A stretch of DNA of 12,714 nucleotides from JBNJEM01 sp051745935 (GCA_051745935.1 JBNJEM010000158.1:1-12714), one strand, 5' to 3'. Shown: positions 1 to 7,471, counted from the first letter of the stretch. The notes: a model not told the origin generated them from the letters alone. Program-made: numbers and translations.

Positions 1-1
1 C

Positions 2-391
2 GTGGTGGAATTTGAGCTGTTCTTTGGCCTCTGGCTTCTTGCTAATATCCAGCCCGAGTGGACGCGCCGGGCAGCGATCGCGTGCTTCGCCGTGTTCGCT
101 GCTGTCTCCCTCTATAGGGCCTTTTCCGGCGCTGCCAGTTGCGGTTGTTTCGGCCGCGTCGTGGTAAACCCATGGTACACGTTTGCGATGGCTGTCGGAG
201 CCGTGCTAGCGCTGTTGCGGTGGCAGGCTTTCGAGCCTAGCTCTTCCACGCGGCACTTGTCATGGACTCCTGCCCGACGCGCGGTGGCTGTAACGAGTGT
301 GTGGTTCGTGAGCGCTCCGCTAGTTGGATGGCGGCGCTGCTGCCTTAGACAGTGGACTACTCACATTTCACTTCGAGTTCTTTGTAAGTAG
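2..391 (+). CDS. MauE/DoxX-type redox membrane protein, 5' end outside window, thioredoxin domain missing (cassette 1)
   Basis: The reading frame is already open at the window edge, so the true start is upstream; the GTG at position 2 aligns with an internal Val codon of the two other MauE copies. The visible part has the family hallmark SCGCFG (Cys pair in or near a membrane helix) and the segments EWTRRAAI and NPWYTF shared with the copies at 6287 and 12063. MauE proteins are inner-membrane proteins required with MauD for disulfide formation in the methylamine dehydrogenase small subunit. Similarity holds to about base 333, through the last membrane helix, then the protein ends after about 20 unrelated residues. 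The soluble thioredoxin-like domain of about 200 residues seen in copy 2 is absent. From about 334 another frame is open to a TGA at 408-410 that overlaps the next gene's GTG, so a frameshift plus deletion is possible. Family call is firm; whether this short form works is unknown. Confidence 0.75.
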   Translation: MVEFELFFGLWLLANIQPEWTRRAAIACFAVFAAVSLYRAFSGAASCGCFGRVVVNPWYTFAMAVGAVLALLRWQAFEPSSSTRHLSWTPARRAVAVTSVWFVSAPLVGWRRCCLRQWTTHISLRVLCK

Positions 392-393
392 AT

Positions 394-399
394 GGAGGG
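394..399 (+). promoter_or_regulatory. Shine-Dalgarno GGAGGG that selects the GTG start at 407
   Basis: GGAGGG lies 7 bases before GTG 407. The in-frame ATG at 392 overlaps this site and has no such site of its own. In cassette 2 the equivalent gene shows the same arrangement: an in-frame upstream GTG at 7457, AAAGGA at 7460-7465, and ATG at 7472. The parallel supports the downstream start in both genes. Confidence 0.6.
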
Positions 400-406
400 A
401 CATCTC

Positions 407-763
407 GTGACAATTCAGAAAGCGGTTGCGCTGCTGGCAATCATGTTGCTCCTTTCCGCAACTGGCGGATACGTATTACCAGACGCGCGCGCGGGGTGGT
501 GGCCCGGCTATTCGTGCGACCTCTCAGGCGCAGGCCCAGCATGTTGGGGGACGTGTGGTGGGGGGACGGGACGTTCGTACGCCAACGCGTGTTTCAGCGG
601 GGCTGTGTGCGACGCAGGCGGCAACCTTGATGATTGCTCCTGGTGGGGAGAAGATTGGTCGTGCTATACAATAGACTATTGCTGGGGAGGATGTAGGGAT
701 GGCTCGGATAGCTGCGCATGCTACACAATTAGCGGTGAGTCGGGATGCGACATGTCGCCGTGA
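407..763 (+). CDS. Secreted Cys/Trp-rich small protein, cassette 1
   Basis: A protein of 118 residues from GTG 407 (five more if ATG 392 is used). Residues 5-19 are hydrophobic and are followed by a plausible signal peptidase site after ARA (residue 29), leaving a mature chain of about 89 residues. That chain has 12 cysteines (37, 46, 50, 62, 68, 77, 86, 92, 96, 103, 105, 114) and 7 tryptophans, with two copies of a CWGxC motif (46-50 and 92-96). The even cysteine number and export signal suggest a disulfide-stabilised extracytoplasmic protein with up to six disulfides. I recognise no family. It directly follows a MauE gene, as does the Cys-rich gene of cassette 2, so a substrate-to-enzyme relation is likely. 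The small subunit of methylamine dehydrogenase is also a short, 12-Cys, MauE-dependent exported protein, but I see no convincing alignment to it. Function is unknown; a structural or redox role, a toxin or a cofactor carrier are all open. Confidence 0.7.
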   Translation: MTIQKAVALLAIMLLLSATGGYVLPDARAGWWPGYSCDLSGAGPACWGTCGGGTGRSYANACFSGAVCDAGGNLDDCSWWGEDWSCYTIDYCWGGCRDGSDSCACYTISGESGCDMSP

Positions 764-789
764 AATTCGGGGCCAACTGGAGTAGTGTT

Positions 790-1062
790 TTAACAGCGGA
801 GGAAGTCTTCCGGTTTGAGGGTAGGTGCGCAAATTTTTGATGATGGTGACATAGGGCTGTGACCGCGTTTCCTGAGCGTGCGAAACGCGGTCATCAGCAC
901 CGCTTGGCAATCCGCGCCTGCCTGGCTCCGGTTCCCTTAAGCTGTTTTTGCGGATAATCACTGCAGGCCGAATTTCCCGTTCCGCATGGCTGTTTTCGAA
1001 GGGAACGCCTTCGCGATCCAAGAAGGTGAACAGATCGTGCTGGTGCCGACGCGCGTGAAGGC
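790..1062 (-). pseudogene. Decayed C-terminal fragment of an IS66-family transposase (TnpC)
   Basis: Read on the minus strand, this encodes HDLFTFLDREGVPF, then ENSHAEREIRPAVIIRKNS, and ends with IIKNLRTYPQTGRLPPL. These are close to the conserved C-terminus of IS66 transposases, around the catalytic Glu of the HAER motif. The middle piece (about 858-920) reads ADCQAVLMTAFRTLRKRG in a different frame, so at least two compensating indels have occurred. The N-terminal catalytic part and the usual IS66 accessory genes are missing. It cannot code for an active enzyme. A 12-base perfect inverted repeat (860-871 with 882-893) lies inside it. The rest of the gap between 764 and 1163 holds nothing else that I recognise. 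Confidence 0.8.
860..893. repeat. 12-base perfect inverted repeat, 10-base loop, inside the IS66 remnant
   Basis: The arms TGACCGCGTTTC (860-871) and GAAACGCGGTCA (882-893) are exact reverse complements around a 10-base loop. No T-run follows on either strand. It coincides with the old transposase codons for TAFRTLRKRG, so it may simply be a by-product of that coding sequence. Confidence 0.55.
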
Positions 1063-1150
1063 GAGTACTATGCGGATAGCACGTCGCCCCAAGTTGGTGG
1101 TTTACGTTTGCGCCCTAATAGTGACGACGTCGGCTCAATTCAACCGTTGC

Positions 1151-1156
1151 GGAGGA
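1151..1156 (+). promoter_or_regulatory. Shine-Dalgarno GGAGGA for the gene at 1164
   Basis: GGAGGA lies 7 bases before ATG 1164. It is the strongest ribosome site in this gap and fixes the start of the LolA-like gene. Confidence 0.6.
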
Positions 1157-1163
1157 GTCTAGG

Positions 1164-2321
1164 ATGCTGGGACCCGTTATTGGAATCATGTTGGCAGTTG
1201 TCACTCCAGAGACAGAGGGGGATGCGATTTCCCTTGCAACACTTTTGGAGGCCCACGAAAGTTCTCTTGGTTTGATCCATGAAATAGAGTTGACCCTAAA
1301 TGTCACGACGGAGCGGTTCAAGCCCGATCACGCGGGCCCCGTCCAAATTGGCATTTGGCGATGGGCATGGAAACGCCCTTTAGAGCGTGTTCGGTACGTA
1401 AATCCAAACGCGAAACCGCGCGAGGACGGCTTGCCGGTGAATCGTGGTGATGTGTTTCGCGATGTGGCTACGATCAAACAGTTGGAGAACTGGGATCAGG
1501 AGAACCCACAGTCGATTTCGCCCCGCAACCAAGGGACCGTCCGCGCGAGGATATTTCCGCGAAGTCGCAACATCGTGGGACGAGATCCAAGGGTTGCGCT
1601 CCTTCTATCGTTTGACGGACCCCGCGGGGAGAAGAGATACTCGCTGCGCCAACTGGTTGAGGAATCTAAGCCACCCGCAACATATGTTGGGGCAACCGAC
1701 GTCAACGGCCATGCGTGTTATCAAGTGCACGCTTCTGTACCATCCCCCAAAGGGGAGTCATTTGGTAAAACCAGCTTTGACGTTTTCCTTGACCCGTCTG
1801 CCGGCTTTCTTGCTCGTCGTGTGGATCTTGAAGAGAGGACCACATACGTCGGCCAGGAGTACGCTGGCGGCCGAGAGACCATATACACGCGCATCGTGCG
1901 CGATGTCATTGAATTCAAGGCTTGCGGTGATGGCGTCTTCGTTCCGACGAAGGTTGAACTGCGAAACTACAACGAGGGTGAGGAAGGTGACCCGTTTTCC
2001 AAAGTGTCGTTTGTGGCAACGGATCTTGTTGTCAATCAAACGCTTTCTCCCGATGCATTCGACTTCAGATTTCCCGAGAATTCGCTTGTCGTGTACGCTG
2101 CCGGCGCGGCAGGAGGACAGAGGAAGGCTCAATTGTGGGGAGCCGATAACAAACCTGTCAAAGAGATTACAAGTCCTGGCGATCTGCCACCTGGAGTACC
2201 ATCTCCGCCACAAGTGGATACAGGGGAACTCCCGGCCAGAGCTCTATTGGTGGGTGGCGGTTTCGTCCTGCTTCTTATCCTTTCCGTGATCCTATACCGC
2301 CGACGTTCAATGAAAGTGTAA
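1164..2321 (+). CDS. LolA-like exported protein with C-terminal membrane anchor, cassette 1
   Basis: 385 residues. The start is set by a good Shine-Dalgarno site. The N-terminus has only a short hydrophobic run before the acidic TPETEGD. The body is rich in beta-strand-like segments: QIGIWRWAWKRPLERVRY near residue 60, FDVFLDPSAGFLARRVDLE in the middle, and a late DFRFPENSLVV. This layout resembles the LolA/LolB-like proteins common in planctomycetes, which have a half-barrel that binds lipid or lipoprotein acyl chains; the assignment is by style, not by a diagnostic motif. Residues 360-378 form one hydrophobic helix followed by YRRRSMKV, predicting a tail-anchored protein with its body outside the cytoplasmic membrane. 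A tail with helix and basic cluster also resembles sorting signals, but no LPxTG or PEP motif precedes it. The next gene starts 11 bases after the stop, so the two are probably co-transcribed. The gene at 8157 occupies the same slot in cassette 2, with 386 residues, the same layout and low sequence similarity. Confidence 0.65.
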   Translation: MLGPVIGIMLAVVTPETEGDAISLATLLEAHESSLGLIHEIELTLNVTTERFKPDHAGPVQIGIWRWAWKRPLERVRYVNPNAKPREDGLPVNRGDVFRDVATIKQLENWDQENPQSISPRNQGTVRARIFPRSRNIVGRDPRVALLLSFDGPRGEKRYSLRQLVEESKPPATYVGATDVNGHACYQVHASVPSPKGESFGKTSFDVFLDPSAGFLARRVDLEERTTYVGQEYAGGRETIYTRIVRDVIEFKACGDGVFVPTKVELRNYNEGEEGDPFSKVSFVATDLVVNQTLSPDAFDFRFPENSLVVYAAGAAGGQRKAQLWGADNKPVKEITSPGDLPPGVPSPPQVDTGELPARALLVGGGFVLLLILSVILYRRRSMKV

Positions 2322-2332
2322 GGAAACCGGAT

Positions 2333-3412
2333 ATGTTGCGCAGTCGATCACGGTTTGTCGTGGTGCTATTGTTGATCTGCCTCCTCGGGTTGTCGACGGG
2401 GCTGGCTGCGCGCCTCATGTGGGGACAGAAGCCTCGCGTGCTTCTGGAACCTCGCAGGTTACTGCTCGCACAAGACCCGCTTGAAGGTGAGAAAGTGCAC
2501 GTCAACCTAGTTTTGCGCAATGACTCGCACCGCCACATCTCGGTTTTGCGAGCTGCCGCATCGTGCGCGTGCATGGAAATGAAGACATGGGGAGGGCAGC
2601 ATTTGGTGAAGCCGCAGTCATTGCCGCCGAGCTCGGTCATGCCGTGGCAGCTTCAGATCGATACGATGAATCGTGCAGGATTGCAGCATTTCCGCGTCAT
2701 GATCGAATGTGAGGACAACAAGGGTAACGTTTTTCCGGCAACTTCTGATATCGAAATCAGAGTGCGTCCGGGTATGAGAGTGGAACCGTCAGCCCTTGTT
2801 TTGGGTGAGGTTCGGGCCGGACAAGTCTCCGAGAGCGAGTTCATGGTGCTCGACGCATTTCCTGATCCTGGAACAGAGATCGTCGAATGTCGGTCTTCGG
2901 ATGCTGAGCGGCTCGCGGTCCGTCTGGAGCGAGCTAACGGTGCTGAGACGACTCTTGGTAGTAGTGACACACGCGTTACAGTTCGATATCGAGGCCATAT
3001 CTCGTGCAGTCCGATGGAAAACGGTCGACTCTATCACGACTGGATAACGTTGGTGCCAAGGGGTGCCGAGCGATCGCCCGTGACACTTCCAGTTATATAC
3101 CGGACGACGGAAAGCGAGTACAGCCTGGTGCCTTCGACTTTGGTCTTTGCACCGTCGAACCTCGGCCAGGAATGCCACAGGGAAGTTCTCTGTTTCCTGA
3201 GACAAGGCGTCAATCCTACCATTGAAGTTCTCAGGAAGCCAGAGTACGTGCAAGTTGCCGTTCGAGATCGAAGTGCAACAACAAAGGTTATTGAGGTGAC
3301 CTGCATGGTTCCTGAAAAGGTGGAATCAGCTTTCGATGGTAAAGTGGTGTTTGGAGCGGACGCTAATTCTAAACCGGTTTGCAGTTTGCGGATCAAGTTT
3401 CTTCCACAGTAA
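2333..3412 (+). CDS. DUF1573 domain protein, cassette 1 (intact)
   Basis: 359 residues. AGGA overlaps the previous stop, 8 bases before ATG 2333. Residues 8-27 form a membrane helix after RSRSR (signal anchor, N-in). The segment VNLVLRNDSHRHISVL leading into AASCACMEM (Cys 78 and Cys 80) is the typical DUF1573 signature, an Ig-like fold with an SCxC turn. Further beta-rich segments with sporadic cysteines follow, including SALVLGEVRAGQ at about 152-163 and STLVFAPSNLGQ near 263-274, each of which looks like the start of another Ig-like unit, so the protein is probably three such domains in a row. DUF1573 proteins have no established biochemical role; they are extracytoplasmic and often accompany redox or glycosylation genes. 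In cassette 2 the equivalent gene overlaps the glycosyltransferase gene by four bases, whereas here an IS remnant separates the two. Confidence 0.8.
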   Translation: MLRSRSRFVVVLLLICLLGLSTGLAARLMWGQKPRVLLEPRRLLLAQDPLEGEKVHVNLVLRNDSHRHISVLRAAASCACMEMKTWGGQHLVKPQSLPPSSVMPWQLQIDTMNRAGLQHFRVMIECEDNKGNVFPATSDIEIRVRPGMRVEPSALVLGEVRAGQVSESEFMVLDAFPDPGTEIVECRSSDAERLAVRLERANGAETTLGSSDTRVTVRYRGHISCSPMENGRLYHDWITLVPRGAERSPVTLPVIYRTTESEYSLVPSTLVFAPSNLGQECHREVLCFLRQGVNPTIEVLRKPEYVQVAVRDRSATTKVIEVTCMVPEKVESAFDGKVVFGADANSKPVCSLRIKFLPQ

Positions 3413-3499
3413 ACGCACGAAGCCGACGCCAGAAACGGATTGCTCACGCGCGTTTACGGTTTCAAAATAGGGAAGGTCACACAAGCCAAACGCGGTTGG

Positions 3500-4031
3500 A
3501 CTGGGGCGGACACCCAATACGTCAAATAAGTCTGTCCGCAGCATCGTACAACGTGGGAGCTGGACAGCCTGCAAATCAACGAAGATGAGATTACCGGGGT
3601 CTTTCCCTTGATCACCAACCAGCACGATATGCGGGCCGAGGAAGTGCTCAAAGCCTGCGAGTGTCGGCGTTTCATTGAAAAAATTCCTATGCCCATACAG
3701 GTCACACTTTGAAGTAGGGCCAGTGTATCGCGAAGAAGCGACGAGAATCCAATCGTTGCTGTTCGCGTACTTCTTTGCCCTGATGATCTAGACACAATTG
3801 GAGCGGAAGCTTCGACAAGCGCTGGAAGCCTCCGAGTACGACGCGATACCACTCTATCCGGAACACCGGGATTGAAGTGCACCGACCACGCGTCGCGTGC
3901 TTGACATATTCGAGACCGTCCAGCGGCACAAACGCAGCGGAGAATCTCGCGAGCAGCAGACATTTGTGACGGAGCTCCAGCGCCACATCGCGAATTGGTT
4001 CGGCTTGACGCCGCGCAACTACAGGTGGTGA
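3500..4031 (+). pseudogene. Decayed C-terminal fragment of an IS1634-family (IS4 superfamily) transposase
   Basis: From about 3557 the frame reads ELDSLQINEDEITGVFPLIT, then HDMRAEEVLKA and FIEK. A +1 shift near 3700-3710 moves it to EVGPVYREEATRIQSLLFAY and FFALM. It then continues as LERKLRQALE, AIPLYPEHRD, TTRRVLDIFETVQRH and FVTELQRHIANWFGL, ending at TGA 4029-4031. This follows the conserved C-terminal third of IS1634-type transposases (the DGVFPLITN block, the catalytic-Glu helix FIEKRF, and the LPLYPE/RR.LDLFE tail). In-frame stops at 3527-3529, 3789-3791 and 3873-3875, plus the frameshift, make it dead. The upstream boundary is uncertain; weak similarity reaches to about 3500. The remnant splits the DUF1573 gene from the glycosyltransferase gene, which are fused by a 4-base overlap in cassette 2. 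Confidence 0.8.
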
Positions 4032-4100
4032 TCCACTTGCGGCCTGCCGAGAAGTTGGGCGAACACAAGAGCAGATTGTGCGGAAAGTACGCTATCTGTT

Positions 4101-4123
4101 AGTCGCAATAACGAATTGCGACT
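4101..4123. repeat. 9-base perfect inverted repeat with 5-base loop
   Basis: AGTCGCAAT (4101-4109) and ATTGCGACT (4115-4123) are exact reverse complements around AACGA. No T-run follows, so it is not a classic intrinsic terminator. It lies between the transposase remnant and the glycosyltransferase gene, and could be a residue of the IS, an operator or a leader hairpin. Nothing else is recognisable in 4032-4244. Confidence 0.5.
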
Positions 4124-4244
4124 GGCCGGTACAGCCACGCAAAGACGACTCGGTGAAAGTCACGTACAAGTGAGCATCTATCCAAAATACTCTGTTCGCT
4201 GCAAACGGTCTGACCCTGCGGAGTAGTACAAGGGCATTGACAAA

Positions 4245-6236
4245 ATGCGACCGGCAATTGTTGAGTGTAGGCTTTTCATCATTGCGATCTCGTTTGGCCA
4301 AGCAGTACTCCTTGGTTACGCCAGTTGGGCGTGCTCCTGTACATTTAACGAAGAAGGACGTGTTGCAGCTGGGCTGACTCATTTGCGCACTGGGACATTC
4401 TCGTTGTTTCGAGTCAATCCGCCGCTCCCGCGAACAGCCGCGTCGCTCCCGCTGGTCTTCCAGGGCATAGAAGACATGAAACCGTATCCACCGTCTGTCT
4501 CGGCTGGGCCACGAGGTGAATACGCTGTGGGACGACGATGGGTGGACCAGAGCGGACAACAGTGGATGCTCTGGCTAATGATCGCTCGCATACCGTGCGG
4601 GATGATTGCGGTGGGCGGCACTATTCTGTGCTACCATTGGGCAACTCGGCTTTATGGACGTCTTGCGGGCGTCGTTGCGGCGGTCCTTTGGGCAACGTGC
4701 CCCTACGTACTGGGGCACGGATGCTTAGTAGGTTCCGACGTGGCTGCGGGGGTTGTGGGCGCCGCCGCAGTCTATTCTTTTGGAAGGTGGTTGAGGAACG
4801 CACAATGGCTGCAAGCCATTATTGCAGGTGTGGTGCTTGGATTCGCCGAACTCTGCAAGTTCACTCTATTGGTATTCTATCCGCTTCTTCCAATACTCTG
4901 GTTCGTGTATCGCCTATCAGGGGGGCCCTCCGCCACGGTGTCGCCTCGTGAGTGGCTCAGGCAGTGCGTGATGTTGGCGGCGATCTTAGTGATCAGCGTC
5001 TATGTTATCAACTGCGGGTACTTGTTTGAAGGTTCCCTGTGGCGGCTTGAAAGATTCCAGTTCAAGTCAGTGATGTTCAGCGGCTGCAAATCCTTGGCAG
5101 CAGCTCCGGCGGAAGGAACCAATCGCTTCACCGAAACATGGTTGGGCAAGCTACGTGTACCGCTGCCGGCAGCTATGGTGCAAGGTATTGATGAGCAGCG
5201 ATTTGATTTCGAGCGCGGACTACCCTCGTATCTGCGTGGTAAATGGAAAAGGCATGGCTGGTGGTACTACTACCTATATGCTCTGGCGATCAAGATGCCA
5301 CTAGGAACATTGGTACTGATGGTATTGGCGGTGGGCGCCACTTTTGTTGGACATGGTCGCAGAATTTCCTGGCGGGATGAGATGGTTGTCGTCCTGTCGG
5401 GTGTAGCAGTTCTCATGTTCGTTAGTAGCCAGACTGGTTTCTCGATCCACTCGCGATACGTGATACCGGTACTACCTTTCCTCTTTGTCTGCGTGAGTAA
5501 AGTCGCTTGGCTATTGGAATTGGGCGCCTTCACACCCACACGTATCGGAGTTGCTGCAATAATTGTCGCGTCACTGATGTGGTCGGTTTTCAGCAGTCTT
5601 TGGAGCTATCCACATTCCCTCTCGTACTTCAATGAGCTGGTGCGCGGGCCGAAGAATGGTGGTGGCCACCTTCTGGACAGTAACATCGACTGGGGACAAG
5701 ATCTTCTCTACCTGAAGGACTGGCTCGACGAGCACCCTGAAGTGATTCTCGATGGAATGGCTTGTTATAGTTCGTATCCTCCCTCTTTCGTAGGTATTGC
5801 GAGGGCGCCTCTGCCGCCGCCGTGGTGCGATACGCATACACAACGAAGCTCAAGAAGCATCGCAAATGCGGGGCCGAGGGTCGGTTGGTTCGCCATAAGC
5901 ATAACCCACCTCAACCGTGCCGATCAGCGCTACCGATCTTTCCGACGCCTTGAGCCGACGGCTATGGCGGGCTATTCGATTTACATCTACCACATTACGC
6001 AGCGTGACGCTAACCGCGTGCGACGGGAATTGGGCTTGCCCGAGTTGCCGGAAGACTGGCAACATGAACAGGAACCTGCCACCCTGGACGATAATGCGGA
6101 ATTCAGAGGAACTATCCGGTGCCGCGAAGCACCCATCCTTTCCAGGTTGAACAAGGTGTCCACCGTCGACCAATGGTGGCAGAGACGCTGCTGGTCTTCG
6201 AAGTCTCTTCGGGTCGTACATTCGATTATTGGTTGA
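4245..6236 (+). CDS. GT39/PMT-like membrane glycosyltransferase, cassette 1 (full length, with 3' extension)
   Basis: 663 residues with about ten hydrophobic helices. Family signatures run in order: FNEEGRVAAGLTH (34-46) followed by FRVNPPLPR in the first outer loop, where PMT/ArnT-type enzymes place catalytic acidic residues; CPYVLGHGCLVGSD (152-165); GWWYYYLYALAIKMPLG (338-354); HSRYVIPVLPF (402-412); and LDSNIDWGQDL (477-487). Such enzymes move a sugar from a polyprenyl-phosphate carrier to a protein or lipid on the outer face of the cytoplasmic membrane. The ATG at 4245 has only a weak AAGGG 10 bases upstream, and its original upstream neighbour was displaced by the IS remnant. The codon matching the cassette 2 stop is TGG (6177-6179), so this protein gains 19 extra residues before TGA 6234. 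The last 75 or so shared residues are almost identical to the cassette 2 copy. Acceptor and sugar are not visible from sequence. Confidence 0.85.
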   Translation: MRPAIVECRLFIIAISFGQAVLLGYASWACSCTFNEEGRVAAGLTHLRTGTFSLFRVNPPLPRTAASLPLVFQGIEDMKPYPPSVSAGPRGEYAVGRRWVDQSGQQWMLWLMIARIPCGMIAVGGTILCYHWATRLYGRLAGVVAAVLWATCPYVLGHGCLVGSDVAAGVVGAAAVYSFGRWLRNAQWLQAIIAGVVLGFAELCKFTLLVFYPLLPILWFVYRLSGGPSATVSPREWLRQCVMLAAILVISVYVINCGYLFEGSLWRLERFQFKSVMFSGCKSLAAAPAEGTNRFTETWLGKLRVPLPAAMVQGIDEQRFDFERGLPSYLRGKWKRHGWWYYYLYALAIKMPLGTLVLMVLAVGATFVGHGRRISWRDEMVVVLSGVAVLMFVSSQTGFSIHSRYVIPVLPFLFVCVSKVAWLLELGAFTPTRIGVAAIIVASLMWSVFSSLWSYPHSLSYFNELVRGPKNGGGHLLDSNIDWGQDLLYLKDWLDEHPEVILDGMACYSSYPPSFVGIARAPLPPPWCDTHTQRSSRSIANAGPRVGWFAISITHLNRADQRYRSFRRLEPTAMAGYSIYIYHITQRDANRVRRELGLPELPEDWQHEQEPATLDDNAEFRGTIRCREAPILSRLNKVSTVDQWWQRRCWSSKSLRVVHSIIG

Positions 6237-6620
6237 GTTCGTGCCGAGAGGCACTGGAGACGAGGAAGTAGCAGGGGATTCTTTCCATGCGATACGTGAC
6301 CATGTACGACATCGTTCGTCTGGTTCTGGCAAGCGTACTTCTAATAGCCGCCGGATTGAAAGGCTATCAACTCGCCACGGAGCCGGCCCTGAATACCAGT
6401 ATCCTAGACGCTCCCTGGTTTCTGATCGCTGTGGTGGAATTCGAACTTGTCTTTGGTCTCTGTCTGCTTACCAATATCTGGCCCGAGTGGACCCGCCGGG
6501 CGGCGATTGTCCGTTTCGCCGTGTTCGCTGCTGTTTCCCTCTACAAGGCTCTTTCTGGCGCTGCCAGTTGCGGCTGTTTCGGACGCTTCCAGGTGAATCC
6601 CTGGTACACGTTCGTGGTGG
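5965..6620 (+). repeat. Junction repeat, copy A: glycosyltransferase 3' end through MauE 5' half
   Basis: This block matches 11745-12395 nearly base for base, across the C-terminal codons of the glycosyltransferase, the spacer and the N-terminal half of MauE. Inside it, 6047-6109 matches 11824-11886 over 63 bases with 2 mismatches. The MauE part also matches 1-215. Similarity drops sharply on both sides. Boundaries are estimated by eye. Confidence 0.75.
6179..6210 (+). promoter_or_regulatory. Hairpin in the glycosyltransferase-MauE spacer (copy A, inside extended reading frame)
   Basis: GCAGAGAC (6179-6186) pairs with GTCTCTTC (6203-6210) around a 16-base loop, with one mismatch. The copy at 11956-11986 pairs fully, and one position is G-C there but A-T here, a compensatory change. 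No T-run follows, so it may be an RNA-processing or stability element rather than a terminator. Here it lies within the coding extension caused by the lost stop codon. Confidence 0.45.
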
Positions 6621-7444
6621 ATGCCCTGGCCGCAGCTGCACTGCTCGGCTGCCCGTCGGCCACTGGGCAGTCGCGAGTTGCCCGGGACCTCCGGTTGCTC
6701 GGTTCCCAGGTTGCCGGGGTTGCTGCAATCTGGTTCTTGATTGGCGTGCCTGCTGCGGTTGCCGTGGGTAGCTACATCGGGACTACGCTATCCGATGCTG
6801 GCGAGGTTATCGGCAATGGCAAGATCGTTGTGCTGAAACCGGAAGCGTGGGTTGGCAAGGAGTTCCCGCTGCTGAACTATATCGGAGAAGACGTGCCTGA
6901 CACGCTTGCTTCCGGCGCGGTGCCCCTTCCCGAAGAACTGGGCCACGCTGAGTGGAGGGTTCTGCTGTATCGCCACGATTGTCCGGATTGCCAGGAGGCA
7001 GTTGAGAGGTGCAGGCAAATTGCGCGCGATATGATGGAGGTAGGTGGCACCGCTCGTCCGGCACTGATCGAAGTGTCACCGTACGGAGATCGTGTCGGCA
7101 AACCTCCATCCTTTGATGACTCACATGTATCTGCCCGACTAAGTGACGTGAAGGGCTGCCTTGTCGGACTGCCGGTCGAGATTACAGTCCAGCAGGGTGT
7201 CGTCGCGGCTGTGAAGGACGGGATATCCGTGATCGTAACGCATCCGCCGACACTAGGGTTGGCACCGGTCATTGGGCTCGACTACGTAAGGCGTCGCGAC
7301 TTCACCATGAGAAGGGCCTGGCGTGGAATTGTCGAAAGACCGTCTTCTTCTGGGCCATGGGTTGCATTCTGCAACAAACCACGTTCACTGGCTTTCCCGG
7401 GAAAGTTCGTGTTCGCGTTTAGACCTCTGTTTCCGTTTCCGTAA
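6287..7444 (+). CDS. MauE membrane domain fused to thioredoxin-like domain, cassette 2 (intact)
   Basis: 385 residues; ATG 6287 follows AGGGG at a good distance and matches the start of copy 3, which has a stronger ribosome site. Residues 1-160 carry about five hydrophobic helices and the MauE motif SCGCFG (Cys 95 and Cys 97). Residues 180-310 form a soluble domain with CPDC (232-235) after the strand WRVLLYRHD, and LPVE (295-298) as a candidate cis-Pro turn, giving a thioredoxin fold with its CxxC active site outside the cell membrane. In methylotrophs, MauE and the separate thioredoxin-like MauD are both needed to form the disulfides of the methylamine dehydrogenase small subunit; here the two functions appear fused. 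The Cys-rich protein gene starts 27 bases after the stop, so an operon is likely. The last 40 or so residues are of unusual composition and another frame is open there to a TAG at 7420-7422, so the exact C-terminus is less certain. Confidence 0.8.
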   Translation: MRYVTMYDIVRLVLASVLLIAAGLKGYQLATEPALNTSILDAPWFLIAVVEFELVFGLCLLTNIWPEWTRRAAIVRFAVFAAVSLYKALSGAASCGCFGRFQVNPWYTFVVDALAAAALLGCPSATGQSRVARDLRLLGSQVAGVAAIWFLIGVPAAVAVGSYIGTTLSDAGEVIGNGKIVVLKPEAWVGKEFPLLNYIGEDVPDTLASGAVPLPEELGHAEWRVLLYRHDCPDCQEAVERCRQIARDMMEVGGTARPALIEVSPYGDRVGKPPSFDDSHVSARLSDVKGCLVGLPVEITVQQGVVAAVKDGISVIVTHPPTLGLAPVIGLDYVRRRDFTMRRAWRGIVERPSSSGPWVAFCNKPRSLAFPGKFVFAFRPLFPFP

Positions 7445-7459
7445 CTCTTTCATCTTGTG

Positions 7460-7465
7460 AAAGGA
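7460..7465 (+). promoter_or_regulatory. Shine-Dalgarno AAAGGA that selects ATG 7472
   Basis: AAAGGA lies 6 bases before ATG 7472. The in-frame GTG at 7457 overlaps it and is a poorer choice. The same geometry is found at 392-409 in cassette 1. Confidence 0.55.
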
Positions 7466-7471
7466 AATGTC

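Noticed and set aside
407..763. True homolog of the methylamine dehydrogenase small subunit (MauA)
   Set aside because: Cys count, size and MauE linkage match, but I cannot align Cys spacing or the two cofactor Trp positions, and no mauB or mauG is present. Kept only as an analogy.
860..893. Inverted repeat as a transcription terminator for the Cys-rich gene
   Set aside because: No T-run follows, and the repeat coincides with old IS66 codons, so a coding by-product is the simpler explanation.
524..1021. Long minus-strand open frame of 165 codons
   Set aside because: Only its first part is IS66 transposase-like, with an out-of-frame middle; the rest is the antisense of the Cys-rich gene. Reported as a transposase remnant instead of a gene.
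2240..2321. Sortase or PEP-CTERM sorting signal at the LolA-like C-terminus
   Set aside because: The helix and basic tail fit, but neither LPxTG nor a PEP motif precedes the helix, and no sortase or exosortase gene is visible.
3454..4068. Minus-strand open frame of 204 codons
   Set aside because: It is the antisense of the IS1634-type remnant, whose family motifs read on the plus strand.
4236..4250. TTGACA as a -35 promoter box
   Set aside because: It lies directly against the ATG at 4245 and a -10 box would fall inside the gene, so it cannot drive that gene.
5850..6332. Minus-strand open frame of 160 codons, with a similar one at 11636-12088
   Set aside because: The two resemble each other only because the junction DNA is repeated; the plus strand carries the glycosyltransferase C-terminus with clear family motifs.
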